Assembly: GCA_020639115.1 (NCBI GenBank)
Contig: JACKHG010000011.1
Coordinates: forward strand, 1-64,000
Length of the DNA: 64,000 nt
DNA from: Phycisphaerales bacterium
Lineage (GTDB): Bacteria > Planctomycetota > Phycisphaerae > UBA1845
Reading direction: 5' to 3'
Part shown: positions 32,512 through 44,580 of the stretch, piece by piece
Layout of the letters: the number at the start of each line of letters is the position of its first letter
Numbering within the stretch: position 1 is the first letter of the stretch
Position numbers and translations under genes: made by a program
Notes under the pieces: generated by a model
Seen by the model: the letters and a program-made list of their open reading frames with translations, nothing else
What the model was told of the DNA's origin: nothing
Database searches by the model: none

Positions 32512-33813
32512 ATGAATCAGCGAATCCTCCGCCTCGGCGTTATTGCGTTCGGTTGCATCGCCTGTGCGGCGCTCAGCGCCTCGGCGGACGCAGCCCGGAC
32601 ATCCCTGCGGGCCGTGCTGCAGACACCCGGCGGCGAGCTGCCGTTCCGCCTCGACCTCACGCCGGCATCCGCCGGCAAGGCCACCGCAGTCATCCACAAC
32701 GGCCGCGAGCAGATCGAAATCAAGGACGCCGAGTTCAGCCCGGAACGGCTCGTCGTGCCCTTCGGGTATTTTGGATCGCGGATCGAGGCGACCTCGAGCG
32801 ACGGTGGCGCGACCTGGCGCGGCGCGTGGACCAAGACCGGACGCGGTGGCAAGGAGTCGCGGCTCGATTTTTCCGCAACGCCCTACGCCGGCTACCGGTT
32901 CGCGCCACTGCCACCAGCCAATGAGCCGGCAACCGACGACCCGACGCCTGGCGAGCAGACGCCGACGGCCGACATCACCGGGCGCTGGGACGTCGCGTTC
33001 GCCCAGTCCGCAGAGCCGACCATCGGCGAGTTCAAAGTGGCCGCCGATGGCACAGCCGACGGCACCTTCCTGACCCCCGGCGGGGATTACCGCTACCTCG
33101 CGGGCGTTTACACCGACAACCGCCTGCGGCTCTCCACCTTCGACGGTTCCCACGCGTTCCTGTTCGACGCACGGTTCCAACCGGACGGCACGCTCGCCGG
33201 CGGCTTCTGGGCCGGCAACGCCTGGCACGAGACCTGGACCGCCCGCCGCGCGCCCGACGCGAAACTCCCCGATGGCTTCAACCAGGCGCACGCGCTGGGC
33301 AAGGCCGACCTGGCGAACCTGCACTTCGCCGATCTCGCGGGCAACGCGCACACGCTCGCGGACATGCTCGGTGACAGCCAGGCGTGCATCCTCGAGGTCT
33401 TCGGCTCGTGGTGTCCGAACTGCCACGACGCCTCGCGTCTCCTCGACGAATTGCAGGCGAAGTACGCGGACCGCGGTCTGCGCGTCATCGGTCTCGCCTT
33501 CGAGTACACCGGCGACGTGCAGCAGGACGCCCAGCGCATCCGCGACTTCATGGCCCACTGCCACGTCACCTATCCCGTGCTCTACGGCGGCTTCGCCGAT
33601 CGGGAGCAGGTCGCGCGGAAGCTGCCGTTCCTCGACGGCCTCAAGGCGTATCCCACGACGATCTTCCTCCGCGCCGACGGCGCGGTGGCGGCTGTCCACA
33701 CCGGCTTTTCCGGCCCCGCCACGGAAGACTACCCCGCGCAGCGCGCCGCCTTCGAGCGCGTCATCGAACAAATGCTCCCCGATCCGAGCCGCGCGCGCCA
33801 CCAAGCGGACTGA
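32512..33813 (+). CDS. Exported TlpA-like thioredoxin-fold protein
   Basis: A 433-residue periplasmic protein. A signal peptide (LGVIAFGCIACAALSASADA) is followed by about 200 residues of beta-rich sequence (residues 30-240). The C-terminal thioredoxin domain has FGSWCPNCHDA as active site (CPNC), the GLAFEYTGD insert, and the cis-Pro in KAYPTTIFL. It probably reduces or forms disulfides in the envelope. ATG 32512 was chosen over 32503 because it gives a tighter signal peptide; neither has a clear ribosome site. Confidence 0.8.
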   Translation: MNQRILRLGVIAFGCIACAALSASADAARTSLRAVLQTPGGELPFRLDLTPASAGKATAVIHNGREQIEIKDAEFSPERLVVPFGYFGSRIEATSSDGGATWRGAWTKTGRGGKESRLDFSATPYAGYRFAPLPPANEPATDDPTPGEQTPTADITGRWDVAFAQSAEPTIGEFKVAADGTADGTFLTPGGDYRYLAGVYTDNRLRLSTFDGSHAFLFDARFQPDGTLAGGFWAGNAWHETWTARRAPDAKLPDGFNQAHALGKADLANLHFADLAGNAHTLADMLGDSQACILEVFGSWCPNCHDASRLLDELQAKYADRGLRVIGLAFEYTGDVQQDAQRIRDFMAHCHVTYPVLYGGFADREQVARKLPFLDGLKAYPTTIFLRADGAVAAVHTGFSGPATEDYPAQRAAFERVIEQMLPDPSRARHQAD

Positions 33814-33903
33814 GGCAAAATCAGAGCCGCGACCGTAAGGGAGCGGACGGCGGCCTGCATCGAGGAGATTCGCCACCAGCGCTTCGGAAGAAGCGGCCGA
33901 ATA

Positions 33904-34740
33904 ATGGGCGTCGCGAAGAACATCGGTATGGCCGAGTCATATTCTCCAGACGAGCACGAAGACGACGAACTGTCCTGCCCGATGTGCGGATACAGCCTGA
34001 CCGGGCTGACCAGCACACGCTGCCCGGAGTGCGGTAGTCCTTTCAACCGGGCGGAATTGCTCGGCGATGTCCCCTTCGTCCGCGCACCCGAGCCCATTCC
34101 GCTCTGGGATGAGCGCGGGCGCAGCGGAACCGCGGCGGCATACGTAAACGTCGCCATCCACATGCTCTTCGGTCCGGGGCCGTTCGCCAGTACGTTTCCG
34201 CCGAACCCGGATTGGTCGTCCGGGCGCCGCTACGGCAGGTATTCCTACGCGCTGGCCGCCGCACTCATGTTCTCAGCGGCAATTGCCGCGGGTTCGACCG
34301 GTGCGGGCCGCTACGCGTTCGTGGCTGCCTGGCTGATCGGCGCGTACACCTGTGAAACCCTGGTGGCGTTGATGCTCCCGCGTGATCGATCAACCGCTCC
34401 CACGATTGGTTCCTACTACTTCAGCCGGCCACGATCAATCGCCTGCATGGGAAGCTGCTTCCTGGTGCTGAGCTCGGTTGTCATCGCGACGGGATTTTTG
34501 ACGGCGGAGCACGACGACGCCTGGTTGCCGGACCGGATCACGCACGCGCTACTGGCGTTGACCCTCTGGTGGTGGGGGGCGTTCACGTCGATCGCAATCC
34601 ATACCGCGGGAAAATCCGGATGGGTCATGGTCATCAGCATCCCGGGCGCGGTACTCGTTGGCTTCGCTGCGGGTCTTGTCGCGTTCTTTCCCATCGGCAT
34701 CGCGGTCATGTGGATTCTCGGTACGAATACGATCTTCTGA
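33904..34740 (+). CDS. Zinc-ribbon membrane protein (paralogue A)
   Basis: A 278-residue protein with an N-terminal ribbon (CPMCGYSLTGLTS, CPECGSPF) and about six transmembrane helices. It shares blocks with the protein at 37171: PIPLWDERG/VPIWDERR, FPPNPDWSSGRRYGRYSYA/FLPNPDWSSARVLGRCSYG and AWLIGAYTCE/AWLVGAYTTE, so the two are paralogues over their length. The start could also be ATG 33928. No function is known. Confidence 0.65.
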   Translation: MGVAKNIGMAESYSPDEHEDDELSCPMCGYSLTGLTSTRCPECGSPFNRAELLGDVPFVRAPEPIPLWDERGRSGTAAAYVNVAIHMLFGPGPFASTFPPNPDWSSGRRYGRYSYALAAALMFSAAIAAGSTGAGRYAFVAAWLIGAYTCETLVALMLPRDRSTAPTIGSYYFSRPRSIACMGSCFLVLSSVVIATGFLTAEHDDAWLPDRITHALLALTLWWWGAFTSIAIHTAGKSGWVMVISIPGAVLVGFAAGLVAFFPIGIAVMWILGTNTIF

Positions 34741-34960
34741 CCGTCGCGACGAACCCTCGGCTGAGCGGAAATTGCGACGCGTCACAGTAAAGCCGGCAGG
34801 TTGCACCGTCGGCGTTGAGCTTGGTACACTCAAGCCCTCACTTGGGCTTCGGCACTCCGCCCGGTCGGGTGCGGGGCGCCGGCGCCGACTACCATTCGTC
34901 CTGCGGCCGCACGCCGCCGGACATCCTCTCGTCGCAAGCACTTCGCAAAGGAGTGGACGC

Positions 34961-37174
34961 GTGAGCGGGGCAGAGACAACCAGCGCGACCGCATCTCAGC
35001 TCGATCCAGCCACCTGCTTCACCGGCCGCATCAAGCGCGTGTGGCTTTCCCCGCTGTACCTCGTCGGGCTCGTACTCGTGGCCGGCGCGATGGTCCTGCT
35101 GCCCGTCGCGTACGTCGGCATCGTCGCGCTCGTCGGCTACGGCCTCTTCTACTACGCGACGCACTGCGCCGCCTGGATCGGTGCGGGCCACGTCTCGCGC
35201 GGCGGGCTCTTCCTCCTCCTCGGCCCGCTTGTCGCCGGGGGCATCCTCTTCTTCTTCATGGTCAAGCCGCTCTTCGCGCCGCGGAGCCGCCGCGACCGGC
35301 GGATCTCCCTCGTGCGCGCCAACGAGCCGCTGCTCTTCGCGTTCGTCGATCGCCTCTGCGAGGTCGTGGGTTCACCCAAGCCGCGGCGCATCGACGTCGA
35401 CTGCCAGGTGAACGCGTCGGCCAGCTTCCGCCACGGGATATGGAGCATCCTCTGGCCGGGCGACCTGGTGCTGACCATCGGCGTGCCGCTGGCCGCGGGC
35501 CTCTCCCTGCGCGACTTCACCGGCGTGCTCGCCCACGAGTTCGGCCACTTCGCCCAGGGCCTGGGCATGCGCTTCTTCTACGTCATCGGCAGCATCAACG
35601 GGTGGTTCGCACGCGTCGTGTACCAGCGCGACGCGTGGGACGAGTGGCTCGTCGAGCGTATTGAGCAGGAGGAGGGCTGGATCCGCGTGATCATGTACGT
35701 GGCGCGCATCTTCGTGTTCATCACGCGCCTCGTCCTCTTCCTCCTGATGGTGCTCGGACACATGATCAGTTGCGGGCTCTCCCGACAGATGGAGTTCGAC
35801 GCAGACCTGCACGCCATCCGCACGACCGGCAGCGCCAGCCAGGAAAACACCGAGCTGCACATGGTGCTGCTGTCGAGAGCTTACAGCGCTGTTTTCGAGG
35901 ACCTGCGCGCCTCCTGGCGCGATCGCAAGCTGGGCGACAACCTGCCCGCGCTCGTGGCCCTGAAAGCCGAGGATTTTCCCGCCGAGAAACGCAGCGAAAT
36001 CCTCGACAAGGCCCGGCAGGAAAAAGCCGGATGGTTCGACACGCACCCGTCGCCGGCTGCACGCATCCGCTTCGCGCAGAAGGTGGCCGATCCCGGCGTC
36101 TTCACCGCGGATGGATCGGCTGCCGCGCTCTTCAGCGACTTCGAGGGCCTCAGCCGCTCCATCACCCTGGCCTTCTACCAGCAACTCATCGGACCCGAGT
36201 TCACGGCGAAAAACCTCGTCGCCACCGCCGACGTCACGCGCGGGCTCGATCAGGCCCGCAGCAGCCGCGAGGCCGCCGACCGCTACTTCTGCGGCGGCGT
36301 TTCGCTGCGCCGTCCGCTGCGCCTCGACGCCCATTCCGAGATCTTCAAGCTCGATGAGGCTTCCGCCCGCGGCAAACTCAACGCCGCCCGCAACGGGATC
36401 GCCCGGCACGCCGCAGCGATCCGCGACCGCTACCGGCGTTTCCAGGAGGCCGACGCGCGCCACGCGGATCTCGCGATCATGGAAACCGCAATCAAGGCCG
36501 GCAAGGAACTCGATCCACAGAAGTGCGGCCTCAGCGCCTGCACCACCGAGGCCGTCGTGACCGCACGCCGCGCGGTCGAGCGCGAGCGCCGGACAGCCGC
36601 CGAGGATCTGATCCGCATCGAGGCGGTGATGCGCACCCGGGCGGAGGCCGCGCTCCGCCTGCTCTCGGCCGATGCCGTGGCCCGCCGCGTTCGCGGCATC
36701 GAACGTCTGCAGCGCCGCACACGCGAGCTGCTCGCGACCCTCACCACCGTCGGCGGCGTCGCCGACACGCTGCTCAAGCTGCGTCAGGGAATTCCCTGCA
36801 TGGACACGCTCTCGACGCTGCTCACCGACGAGAAGCCGACCGAGGAGCGCGTTCGGCAGGCCCTCCGCCTCGCGGAATCCCAGCATATGCACCTGCACAA
36901 CCTGCGCAGTATACTCGCCAACGGACGCTATCCGTTCGCCCACACCGCCGGTCGCATCACGCTGGCGGAATACGCGGTCGCGAAGCTGCCCGAGCGCGAC
37001 GATTTCGGCGGAGTTTACGGTGCAGCCGACGAGGCGGTCGAGGCCATGGAACAGCTCTACGCACGCCTGCTCGGCGAAGTCGCCCGCATCTGCGAGGCGG
37101 TCGAGGCCGCACTCGGCTATCCACCTATCCAGACCGCGCCGCTGCCCCCAGCCGCAACCCCCGAGGCCGCATGA
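34961..37174 (+). CDS. M48-like membrane metalloprotease
   Basis: A 737-residue membrane protein. Helices at residues 25-110 precede the zinc site HEFGHFAQG (HExxH), with the third ligand Glu likely in RQMEFDADLHA, as in HtpX/M48 enzymes. A second pair of helices lies between these. The C-terminal half (residues about 330-737) is soluble and largely helical. I took GTG 34961, with AAAGGAG seven bases upstream. A promoter-like TTGCAC-18-TACACT lies at 34801-34830. It overlaps the next gene by four bases (ATGA), so protease and zinc-ribbon protein are co-translated. Confidence 0.82.
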   Translation: MSGAETTSATASQLDPATCFTGRIKRVWLSPLYLVGLVLVAGAMVLLPVAYVGIVALVGYGLFYYATHCAAWIGAGHVSRGGLFLLLGPLVAGGILFFFMVKPLFAPRSRRDRRISLVRANEPLLFAFVDRLCEVVGSPKPRRIDVDCQVNASASFRHGIWSILWPGDLVLTIGVPLAAGLSLRDFTGVLAHEFGHFAQGLGMRFFYVIGSINGWFARVVYQRDAWDEWLVERIEQEEGWIRVIMYVARIFVFITRLVLFLLMVLGHMISCGLSRQMEFDADLHAIRTTGSASQENTELHMVLLSRAYSAVFEDLRASWRDRKLGDNLPALVALKAEDFPAEKRSEILDKARQEKAGWFDTHPSPAARIRFAQKVADPGVFTADGSAAALFSDFEGLSRSITLAFYQQLIGPEFTAKNLVATADVTRGLDQARSSREAADRYFCGGVSLRRPLRLDAHSEIFKLDEASARGKLNAARNGIARHAAAIRDRYRRFQEADARHADLAIMETAIKAGKELDPQKCGLSACTTEAVVTARRAVERERRTAAEDLIRIEAVMRTRAEAALRLLSADAVARRVRGIERLQRRTRELLATLTTVGGVADTLLKLRQGIPCMDTLSTLLTDEKPTEERVRQALRLAESQHMHLHNLRSILANGRYPFAHTAGRITLAEYAVAKLPERDDFGGVYGAADEAVEAMEQLYARLLGEVARICEAVEAALGYPPIQTAPLPPAATPEAA

Positions 37175-37995
37175 CCACCTTCGATGCCCCGGAGATGCCC
37201 AAAGGCTCGCCCGGCGCGTCCGGGGACACCGCGCTGCGCTGCTTCACCTGCGGCTACAACCTCACCGGAGCCGTCAACAACCGCTGCCCGGAGTGCGGCT
37301 CCGACTTTGATCGCGACACGATCCTTGCACAACGCGCTGGTGAAGGCCCGCCTTCACCCGTCCCGATTTGGGATGAGCGGCGCGTGAACGGAATCTGCCT
37401 GGCGTACTTCCAGATTGCCTGGCGCGTCATGTTCAGACCGGGACCTCTTGCACGCCGGTTCCTGCCTAATCCCGACTGGTCATCGGCGCGCGTCTTGGGC
37501 AGATGCTCATACGGAATCGCAGCGGCTCTCACACTTGCCGGTGCGCTGATTTCCCAGTCCGAGATCGTTGGACGCATTCTGCTGTCGATCGCTTGGCTGG
37601 TCGGCGCCTACACTACGGAGCGCGCCGCCTCTATTGTCTTTCCCAATCACCGCTGCGTCGAGCGACCGAATCCCCGGGCGCGATCGAACTGGACGCGCAC
37701 TCTGGTGGGCCTGGGGAGCTGCTTCCTCGTCATCAACGCGATCATCATCGCTGGCGGTTTCATGAATCCGGCGACTCCCGTAGACCTGGTTCCCCCTGGA
37801 GCGATGCTGCTCTTCGTCGTCGCTTGCCTCTGGTGGTGGATGGCGCTCTTCGTCGTGAGCGTGAACGCAGCGGGCTGGCGGGGGTGCGTCACGCTGATCA
37901 CCCTGCCCCTGGCAGCCGGCATCGGATTCGGTGTCGGCGCCCTGACATTCTTCATGGCCTGCGTCCTCACTTTCCGGGGAGACATCTTCAACTGA
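37171..37995 (+). CDS. Zinc-ribbon membrane protein (paralogue B)
   Basis: A 274-residue protein coupled to the M48 gene through ATGA. The ribbon CFTCGYNLTGAVNN, CPECGSDFD is followed by about six helices like those of the protein at 33904. Bases 37211-37268, covering the ribbon, are identical to 38134-38191 in the next gene but one copy over, although the rest of the two proteins differs. It may be a partner or substrate of the protease; that is inference from the coupling. Confidence 0.7.
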   Translation: MTTFDAPEMPKGSPGASGDTALRCFTCGYNLTGAVNNRCPECGSDFDRDTILAQRAGEGPPSPVPIWDERRVNGICLAYFQIAWRVMFRPGPLARRFLPNPDWSSARVLGRCSYGIAAALTLAGALISQSEIVGRILLSIAWLVGAYTTERAASIVFPNHRCVERPNPRARSNWTRTLVGLGSCFLVINAIIIAGGFMNPATPVDLVPPGAMLLFVVACLWWWMALFVVSVNAAGWRGCVTLITLPLAAGIGFGVGALTFFMACVLTFRGDIFN

Positions 37996-38093
37996 GCAAC
38001 ATGAATAACACGAACGGCTCGCGTCGCATGAAAGTCGCGAGGTCTGCGGCAGTAGCATCAATCGCCATCGCTCGTTAAGATTGAAGGTTTTTC

Positions 38094-38924
38094 ATGCCAC
38101 CAAGTGACTCGAGCGACTTGCCCGGCACGAGCGCCGGCGCGTCCGGGGACACCGCGCTGCGCTGCTTCACCTGCGGCTACAACCTCACCGGCGTTGTCAG
38201 CAAACGGTGCCCGGAGTGCGGCACGGAATTCGACCCGGTAAGGATGCGTGAGATCCTCTACGGCGCCGCGGAGGACATCCCAGCACTGAACCGGTGCCGT
38301 GAAATCGGCTGGCTCCCGGCCCTGCTGCTCACCGCGTTCGACAGTTGCGTCCATCCGGTCCGCACGGCACGCCGCATGCCCATCAATCCCAGCACCGAGT
38401 CGGGCTGGCTGTACAGCGGTGTGTGTTACGCCGCAGCCGCAGCGCTCTACATTCTTGCGAGTATGCTGAGCCGCTATTCGCAACCCGAAGAGGCCACGAT
38501 CATCTTCATAGCGTGGGGGATCGGCGTGGGTTCCTGCGAGGCCGTCCTCGGACTGCTCCTCGCCGCCATCTGCGCCCACGGACGTCACTACCCCGTGCGC
38601 TATCGCTACTATCGCGGCCTTGTTCACCTCGGCAGCATCCACGTCGTTGGGTTGGCGCTGGCCTTTGTACTGATCGCCGCCGAGCTGTCGGCATGGCAGC
38701 CGAGCGGCATGGACCCCTACATGCGACCATTCTGGTTGGATTTCCTCATAATTCTCCCCTGGCTCTCCGTCGGCGCATGGCTGGTTCACATGACCATCAT
38801 GGTTGCGGCTCTGCGCGAGTCCATAGGCACCGTTCTGTTGACCCCGCTTGTCATGGCGCTGAGCGTCTTTTTGGCGCTGGCGCCGTCTGCCGGATTCGTG
38901 ATGGTCTTCGGACGCGGACTGTGA
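38094..38924 (+). CDS. Zinc-ribbon membrane protein (paralogue C)
   Basis: A 276-residue protein. The N-terminal ribbon (CFTCGYNLTGVVSK, CPECGTEFD) is shared with the gene at 37171, but the following membrane region (about six helices, YAAAAALYILASML to LVMALSVFLALA) is different. The ribbon thus sits on unrelated membrane cores. Function unknown. Confidence 0.65.
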   Translation: MPPSDSSDLPGTSAGASGDTALRCFTCGYNLTGVVSKRCPECGTEFDPVRMREILYGAAEDIPALNRCREIGWLPALLLTAFDSCVHPVRTARRMPINPSTESGWLYSGVCYAAAAALYILASMLSRYSQPEEATIIFIAWGIGVGSCEAVLGLLLAAICAHGRHYPVRYRYYRGLVHLGSIHVVGLALAFVLIAAELSAWQPSGMDPYMRPFWLDFLIILPWLSVGAWLVHMTIMVAALRESIGTVLLTPLVMALSVFLALAPSAGFVMVFGRGL

Positions 38925-39003
38925 CGGCCGGTTTCGCTTGTGGCCGCCGGCCACGCCACGTACGATGACCCGCGGACCCCCGAGGCCATCGCCGGAGCCT
39001 GAC

Positions 39004-40344
39004 GTGAACGCCAAGTGGCTGCTGACCATCCTGATCTTCGCGGGGCTCGTGCTCGGCATCATCGCCGGCCAGTTGCTCTACGACCCCGGCTTCAGCCCGG
39101 GCGGCGTGCACGCCCACGCCGCCGCCCTGGCCCTCTTCGACTTCATCGGCTTCACCGTCTTCATGGGCCTGCTCAAGATGCTGATCATCCCGCTGATCGC
39201 CACCAGCGTGATCGCGGGCGTCACCAGCGTCGGGGATTTCTCCAAGCTGGGCGCACTGGGCGCCCGCACCCTCGTCTACTACTTTGCGACCATGTTCATG
39301 GCCGTCGTGCTCGGGCTCGTGCTGGTCACCACCTTCCGCCCCGGCGACCCGATGGCTGCCCAGGCGGCGCAGGTCGACAACTCGGGCGCCGCCACCAGCA
39401 ACGACGCGGACGCCGCGAACGCACCGTCATCCGCGCCCGTCCCCGTCGACGAACGCGCCCAGGGCGGACTCATCGGCATCCTCAAGAACCTCGTGTCGCA
39501 GATGATCCCCGAGAACGTCGTGGCCGCAGCAGCCGCAGGCCAACCGCTCGGCATCATCTGCTTTTCCATCTTTTTCGGCGTGGTCGCCACACTCGTGGGC
39601 GCGCCGGCTGAGCCCGTCGTGCACTTCATGAATTCCGCGTTCGAGGTGCTCATGCGGATGGTGCACGTGGTGATGTGGATCGCGCCGCTCGGCGTGTTCG
39701 CCCTGCTCGCCAAGACCATCGCGGTGATCGGTCTGCAGGTCTTCTCCGAGGCCATCGGGCGCTACATGTTCGTCGTTCTCGGCGGACTGGCCATCCACGG
39801 ACTTATCGTCATTCCCCTGGTGCTCTGGTACTTCGGCAAGTGCAACCCCTTCAGGTTCCTCCACCAGATGCGCCAGGCGATGATGACCGCCCTCGCGACC
39901 GACTCCTCCTCCGCGACGCTGCCGGTCACGATCGAGTGCGCCACGGAGCAGGGCGGCGTGAACAAGCGCAGCGCCGGCTTCGTCCTGCCCCTCGGCTCGA
40001 CCATCAACATGGACGGCACCGCGCTCTACGAGGCGGTCGCCGTCGTGTTCATCGCGCAGGCCTTCCACATCGACCTGTCGTTCACCGAGCTCATCATCGT
40101 CGCCGTCACCGCGACGCTCGCCGCCATGGGCGCTGCCGGAATACCCAGCGCCGGACTCGTCACCATGATCATCGTGATCAAGGCCGTGAACGGCAGCCTC
40201 ACCGGCCACGGCGCCCCGGAGATCCCCGAGGCCGGCATCGCGCTGATCATCGGCGTGGACCGCCTGCTCGATATGTTCCGCACCGCGGTCAACGTCTGGG
40301 GCGACGCCGCTGGCGCCAAGATCATCGATCGGTACGATGCGAAG

Positions 40345-40347
<3 letters not shown>
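39004..40347 (+). CDS. Dicarboxylate/amino acid:cation symporter (DAACS)
   Basis: A 447-residue GltT/DctA-type carrier. The family motifs are the Ser-rich loop TDSSSATLPVT, NMDGTALYE (NMDGT, sodium/substrate site) and VDRLLDMFRTAVNV with the substrate-binding Asp and Asn. A loop rich in Ala and Asp at about 120-150 is longer than usual. It imports C4-dicarboxylates or acidic amino acids with Na+ or H+. GTG 39004, with GGAG six bases upstream, is the better start; ATG 38965 is possible. Confidence 0.9.
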
Positions 40348-42409
<2,062 letters not shown>

Positions 42410-42792
42410 CCCCGCATTGAACTCCAAACCCGCCCACGCGGTCAACCAACCCCGCGCCCCGCGCAAATCAGAACCCCCCACGCCAGTGGGGGGCCACGCG
42501 CGCTCACCCGTACACGATCCTCGTGCGCAAGGCGCGCAACAGCGAAACAGAACCGCCACACCAGTGCAAGGCCACGCACGCTCGCGCGCGCAACGATCTC
42601 ATGCACCCAAAGCGCACCGACCGTACGCACGTCCCGACCCCGGAGGGGTCAAGGCCTGTAGCCACGGGTGGAGCAAGACCCGCCAGGGTCGAGCGCAACC
42701 CGTGAATATCGTCCCGTTGAGATTCCCCGCCCCGAAGGGGCGGAGGATACGCCGTCCGCGCCACCGGCGCACTCCACCCAACAATCCACCCA
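42410..42792. other. Gene-free stretch with imperfect direct repeats
   Basis: About 380 bp without a gene. At 42478-42510 and 42553-42585 there is an imperfect direct repeat (CCAGTG...GGCCACGC/GGCCACGC). From 42636 to 42743 three stem-loops follow one another (see that entry). No promoter that I would trust is seen. Confidence 0.55.
42636..42743. repeat. Array of three stem-loops (REP-like)
   Basis: Stem 1: GACCCC-GGA-GGGGTC at 42636-42650. Stem 2: outer arms CACGGGT/ACCCGTG at 42663-42669 and 42698-42704, with an inner stem GACCC-GCCA-GGGTC at 42677-42690. Stem 3: CCGCCCC-GAA-GGGGCGG at 42727-42743. This looks like an intergenic repetitive palindrome of the kind found in several bacterial phyla. 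Confidence 0.65.
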
Positions 42793-43206
42793 TCATTGAT
42801 CCGCCGGCAAACCGCATTCGGGACAAATGCCCGTCACATTGCCGGTCAGGTCGTATCCGCACCGCGTACATTGCCCCGGCGTCCGGTGCCGGCGCCACCG
42901 GGCATGCGCGAGTAACCCGACCAACGCGCATATCGGAGCGGCATAACACGTACCGAAGAACAGAGCGACAGGCGTCAATGGATCAAAATACCCCAGTCGC
43001 AGGCGTTCGCCAGCCACAGCCAGGCTGCTTGCCATTGCACCTGCGACGACCGACCCGACCGCAATTGCGAGAAGCGACTCCGCCTTCCAGAGCCAGTCGG
43101 GCTCCGGTGCCACGCGGTGGGCACGATTCAGCAGGGCGATGGCCACACGATGGACCAGTAACCCACTCAGCACCGTCCCGCAGATGTATAGGATGATCAT
43201 ACCCAT
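42793..43206 (-). CDS. Membrane protein with C-terminal zinc ribbon (paralogue D)
   Basis: A 137-residue protein with about four transmembrane helices. The ribbon is at the C-terminus here: CTRCGYDLTGNVTGICPECG. The same arrangement is found in the gene at 43261. Compared with the proteins at 33904-38094 the ribbon has moved from the front to the back. Function unknown. Confidence 0.65.
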   Translation of the reverse strand: MGMIILYICGTVLSGLLVHRVAIALLNRAHRVAPEPDWLWKAESLLAIAVGSVVAGAMASSLAVAGERLRLGYFDPLTPVALFFGTCYAAPICALVGLLAHARWRRHRTPGQCTRCGYDLTGNVTGICPECGLPADQ

Positions 43207-43260
43207 GCGTCGGCGCCGGGAACGGCACGCTTCCCTGAAGCCCGATGTGAACGGCTTGCT

Positions 43261-43743
43261 CTACTCCTCGAGTTGACGCCCGCACTCCGAGCACACCCCC
43301 GTCACATTGCCGGTCAGATCATATCCGCAGCGCACGCAAACGTTCGGCCTGAAATGCCGCCGCCAGCGGAGGTGTGCGACAACCGCAACCAGCGTCGCCA
43401 GAACGTAGGTACCGAGGAATTCGTCGCTGGGATGCCCAGTGACGAACCCGTCGAAGACGTGTTCCCGAAATTGCCCGGCCAGGATCACCGCTCCCACCAC
43501 GACCATCGTCGCCAATGACGATGCTCCACCAATGGTGGCTATCGCCTGTATCCAAAGCGCCAGGCGACGCCCGGATCTGATCGGCTCCGTGCCGCGAACC
43601 CAAAGGCGATGCAGTCCCATGACACACAGTGACGTGACTGCAAACAGAAATAGGCTGGTCCACCAGCCATTCACTAGACACGCCAACAGCGCCGCCAGGG
43701 AAGTCGCGATCAACCGCTGCAGGGCCGTCATGATCTGCCTCAC
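43261..43743 (-). CDS. Membrane protein with C-terminal zinc ribbon (paralogue E)
   Basis: A 160-residue protein with about four helices (LIATSLAALLACLVNGWW to YVLATLVAVVAHL), ending in CVRCGYDLTGNVTGVCSECG. It lies just upstream of the paralogue at 42793 (54 bp apart) on the same strand. Only the ribbon and the preceding LRWRRH are clearly alike, so the two probably came from a tandem duplication and diverged. Confidence 0.65.
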   Translation of the reverse strand: MRQIMTALQRLIATSLAALLACLVNGWWTSLFLFAVTSLCVMGLHRLWVRGTEPIRSGRRLALWIQAIATIGGASSLATMVVVGAVILAGQFREHVFDGFVTGHPSDEFLGTYVLATLVAVVAHLRWRRHFRPNVCVRCGYDLTGNVTGVCSECGRQLEE

Positions 43744-43796
43744 CGTCTACGCGGATGCCCTATGTCCAGCAATCCTGTCACGCTACCATACCCGCC

Positions 43797-44558
43797 ATGC
43801 TTTCCGCGGTCACTTTCGTGCCGACGCCGCCCAACGACGCCCTCTTCCTGCTCCACCTGCTCGCAGCCGGGGGCATCCTGCTGCTGTTTGCGCGGCTGGG
43901 ACGGACCTGGCTCGTCGCGCTCATCGTCGTCTGCACGCTGCTGATGAACATCGCCGTGGCCAAGAGCGTCACGATCTTCGGCATGTCCGTCACCGGCGGC
44001 AACGTGCTGTTCGCGACCGTCTTCCTCGCCAACGACGTGCTCAACGAGCACTTCGGCCGCCGCGCGGCGCGCCAGGCCGTGCTCATCGGCTTCGCGACCG
44101 GGCTGGTGGTCGTCGTGATGATGCAGTTCGTGCTGCGCTACGAGCCGAACGCGTTCGACACCGCCCAGGCCGCCCTCGTCCAGCTCTTCGACGTCCGCGC
44201 CTACCCCCGCGTCGTCGCGGCCTCGATGGTCAGCTACCTGCTCGCCCAGCTCCTCGACGTGCAGATCTACCAGTGGATTCGCAGCCGCACCGGCGCGGGG
44301 CGGATGCTCTGGCTGCGCAGCAACGCCTCGACCTGGCTGGCCCAGGCGTACGACACGGTGTTCTTCACGACGGTGGGCATCACCGCCCTGCCCGTCGCGT
44401 GGCTCGACGCCGGCCCGATCGCAACCTGGAGCACCTGGTGGCAGGCCGTGGTTTTCGCCTACCTGCTCAAGATCGCCCTGGCGGCTGTCGACACCGGCTT
44501 CCTCTACCTCACCACCTGGCGCTGGCTGACGCCGAAGGATTCGCAGCGCACCCGGTAG
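43797..44558 (+). CDS. Queuosine precursor transporter (YhhQ/COG1738-like)
   Basis: A 253-residue membrane protein with about six helices. The family blocks are LLMNIAVAKSVTIFGMSVTGGNVLFATVFLANDVLNEHFG and SYLLAQLLDVQIYQWIRSRT, then AQAYDTVFFTTVGI. Members import preQ0/preQ1 for tRNA queuosine. ATG 43797 fits the usual N-terminus; 43755 is possible. The end of the gene is followed by a hairpin. Confidence 0.85.
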   Translation: MLSAVTFVPTPPNDALFLLHLLAAGGILLLFARLGRTWLVALIVVCTLLMNIAVAKSVTIFGMSVTGGNVLFATVFLANDVLNEHFGRRAARQAVLIGFATGLVVVVMMQFVLRYEPNAFDTAQAALVQLFDVRAYPRVVAASMVSYLLAQLLDVQIYQWIRSRTGAGRMLWLRSNASTWLAQAYDTVFFTTVGITALPVAWLDAGPIATWSTWWQAVVFAYLLKIALAAVDTGFLYLTTWRWLTPKDSQRTR

Positions 44559-44580
44559 GAGCGCGGGGTAGAAACTACAG

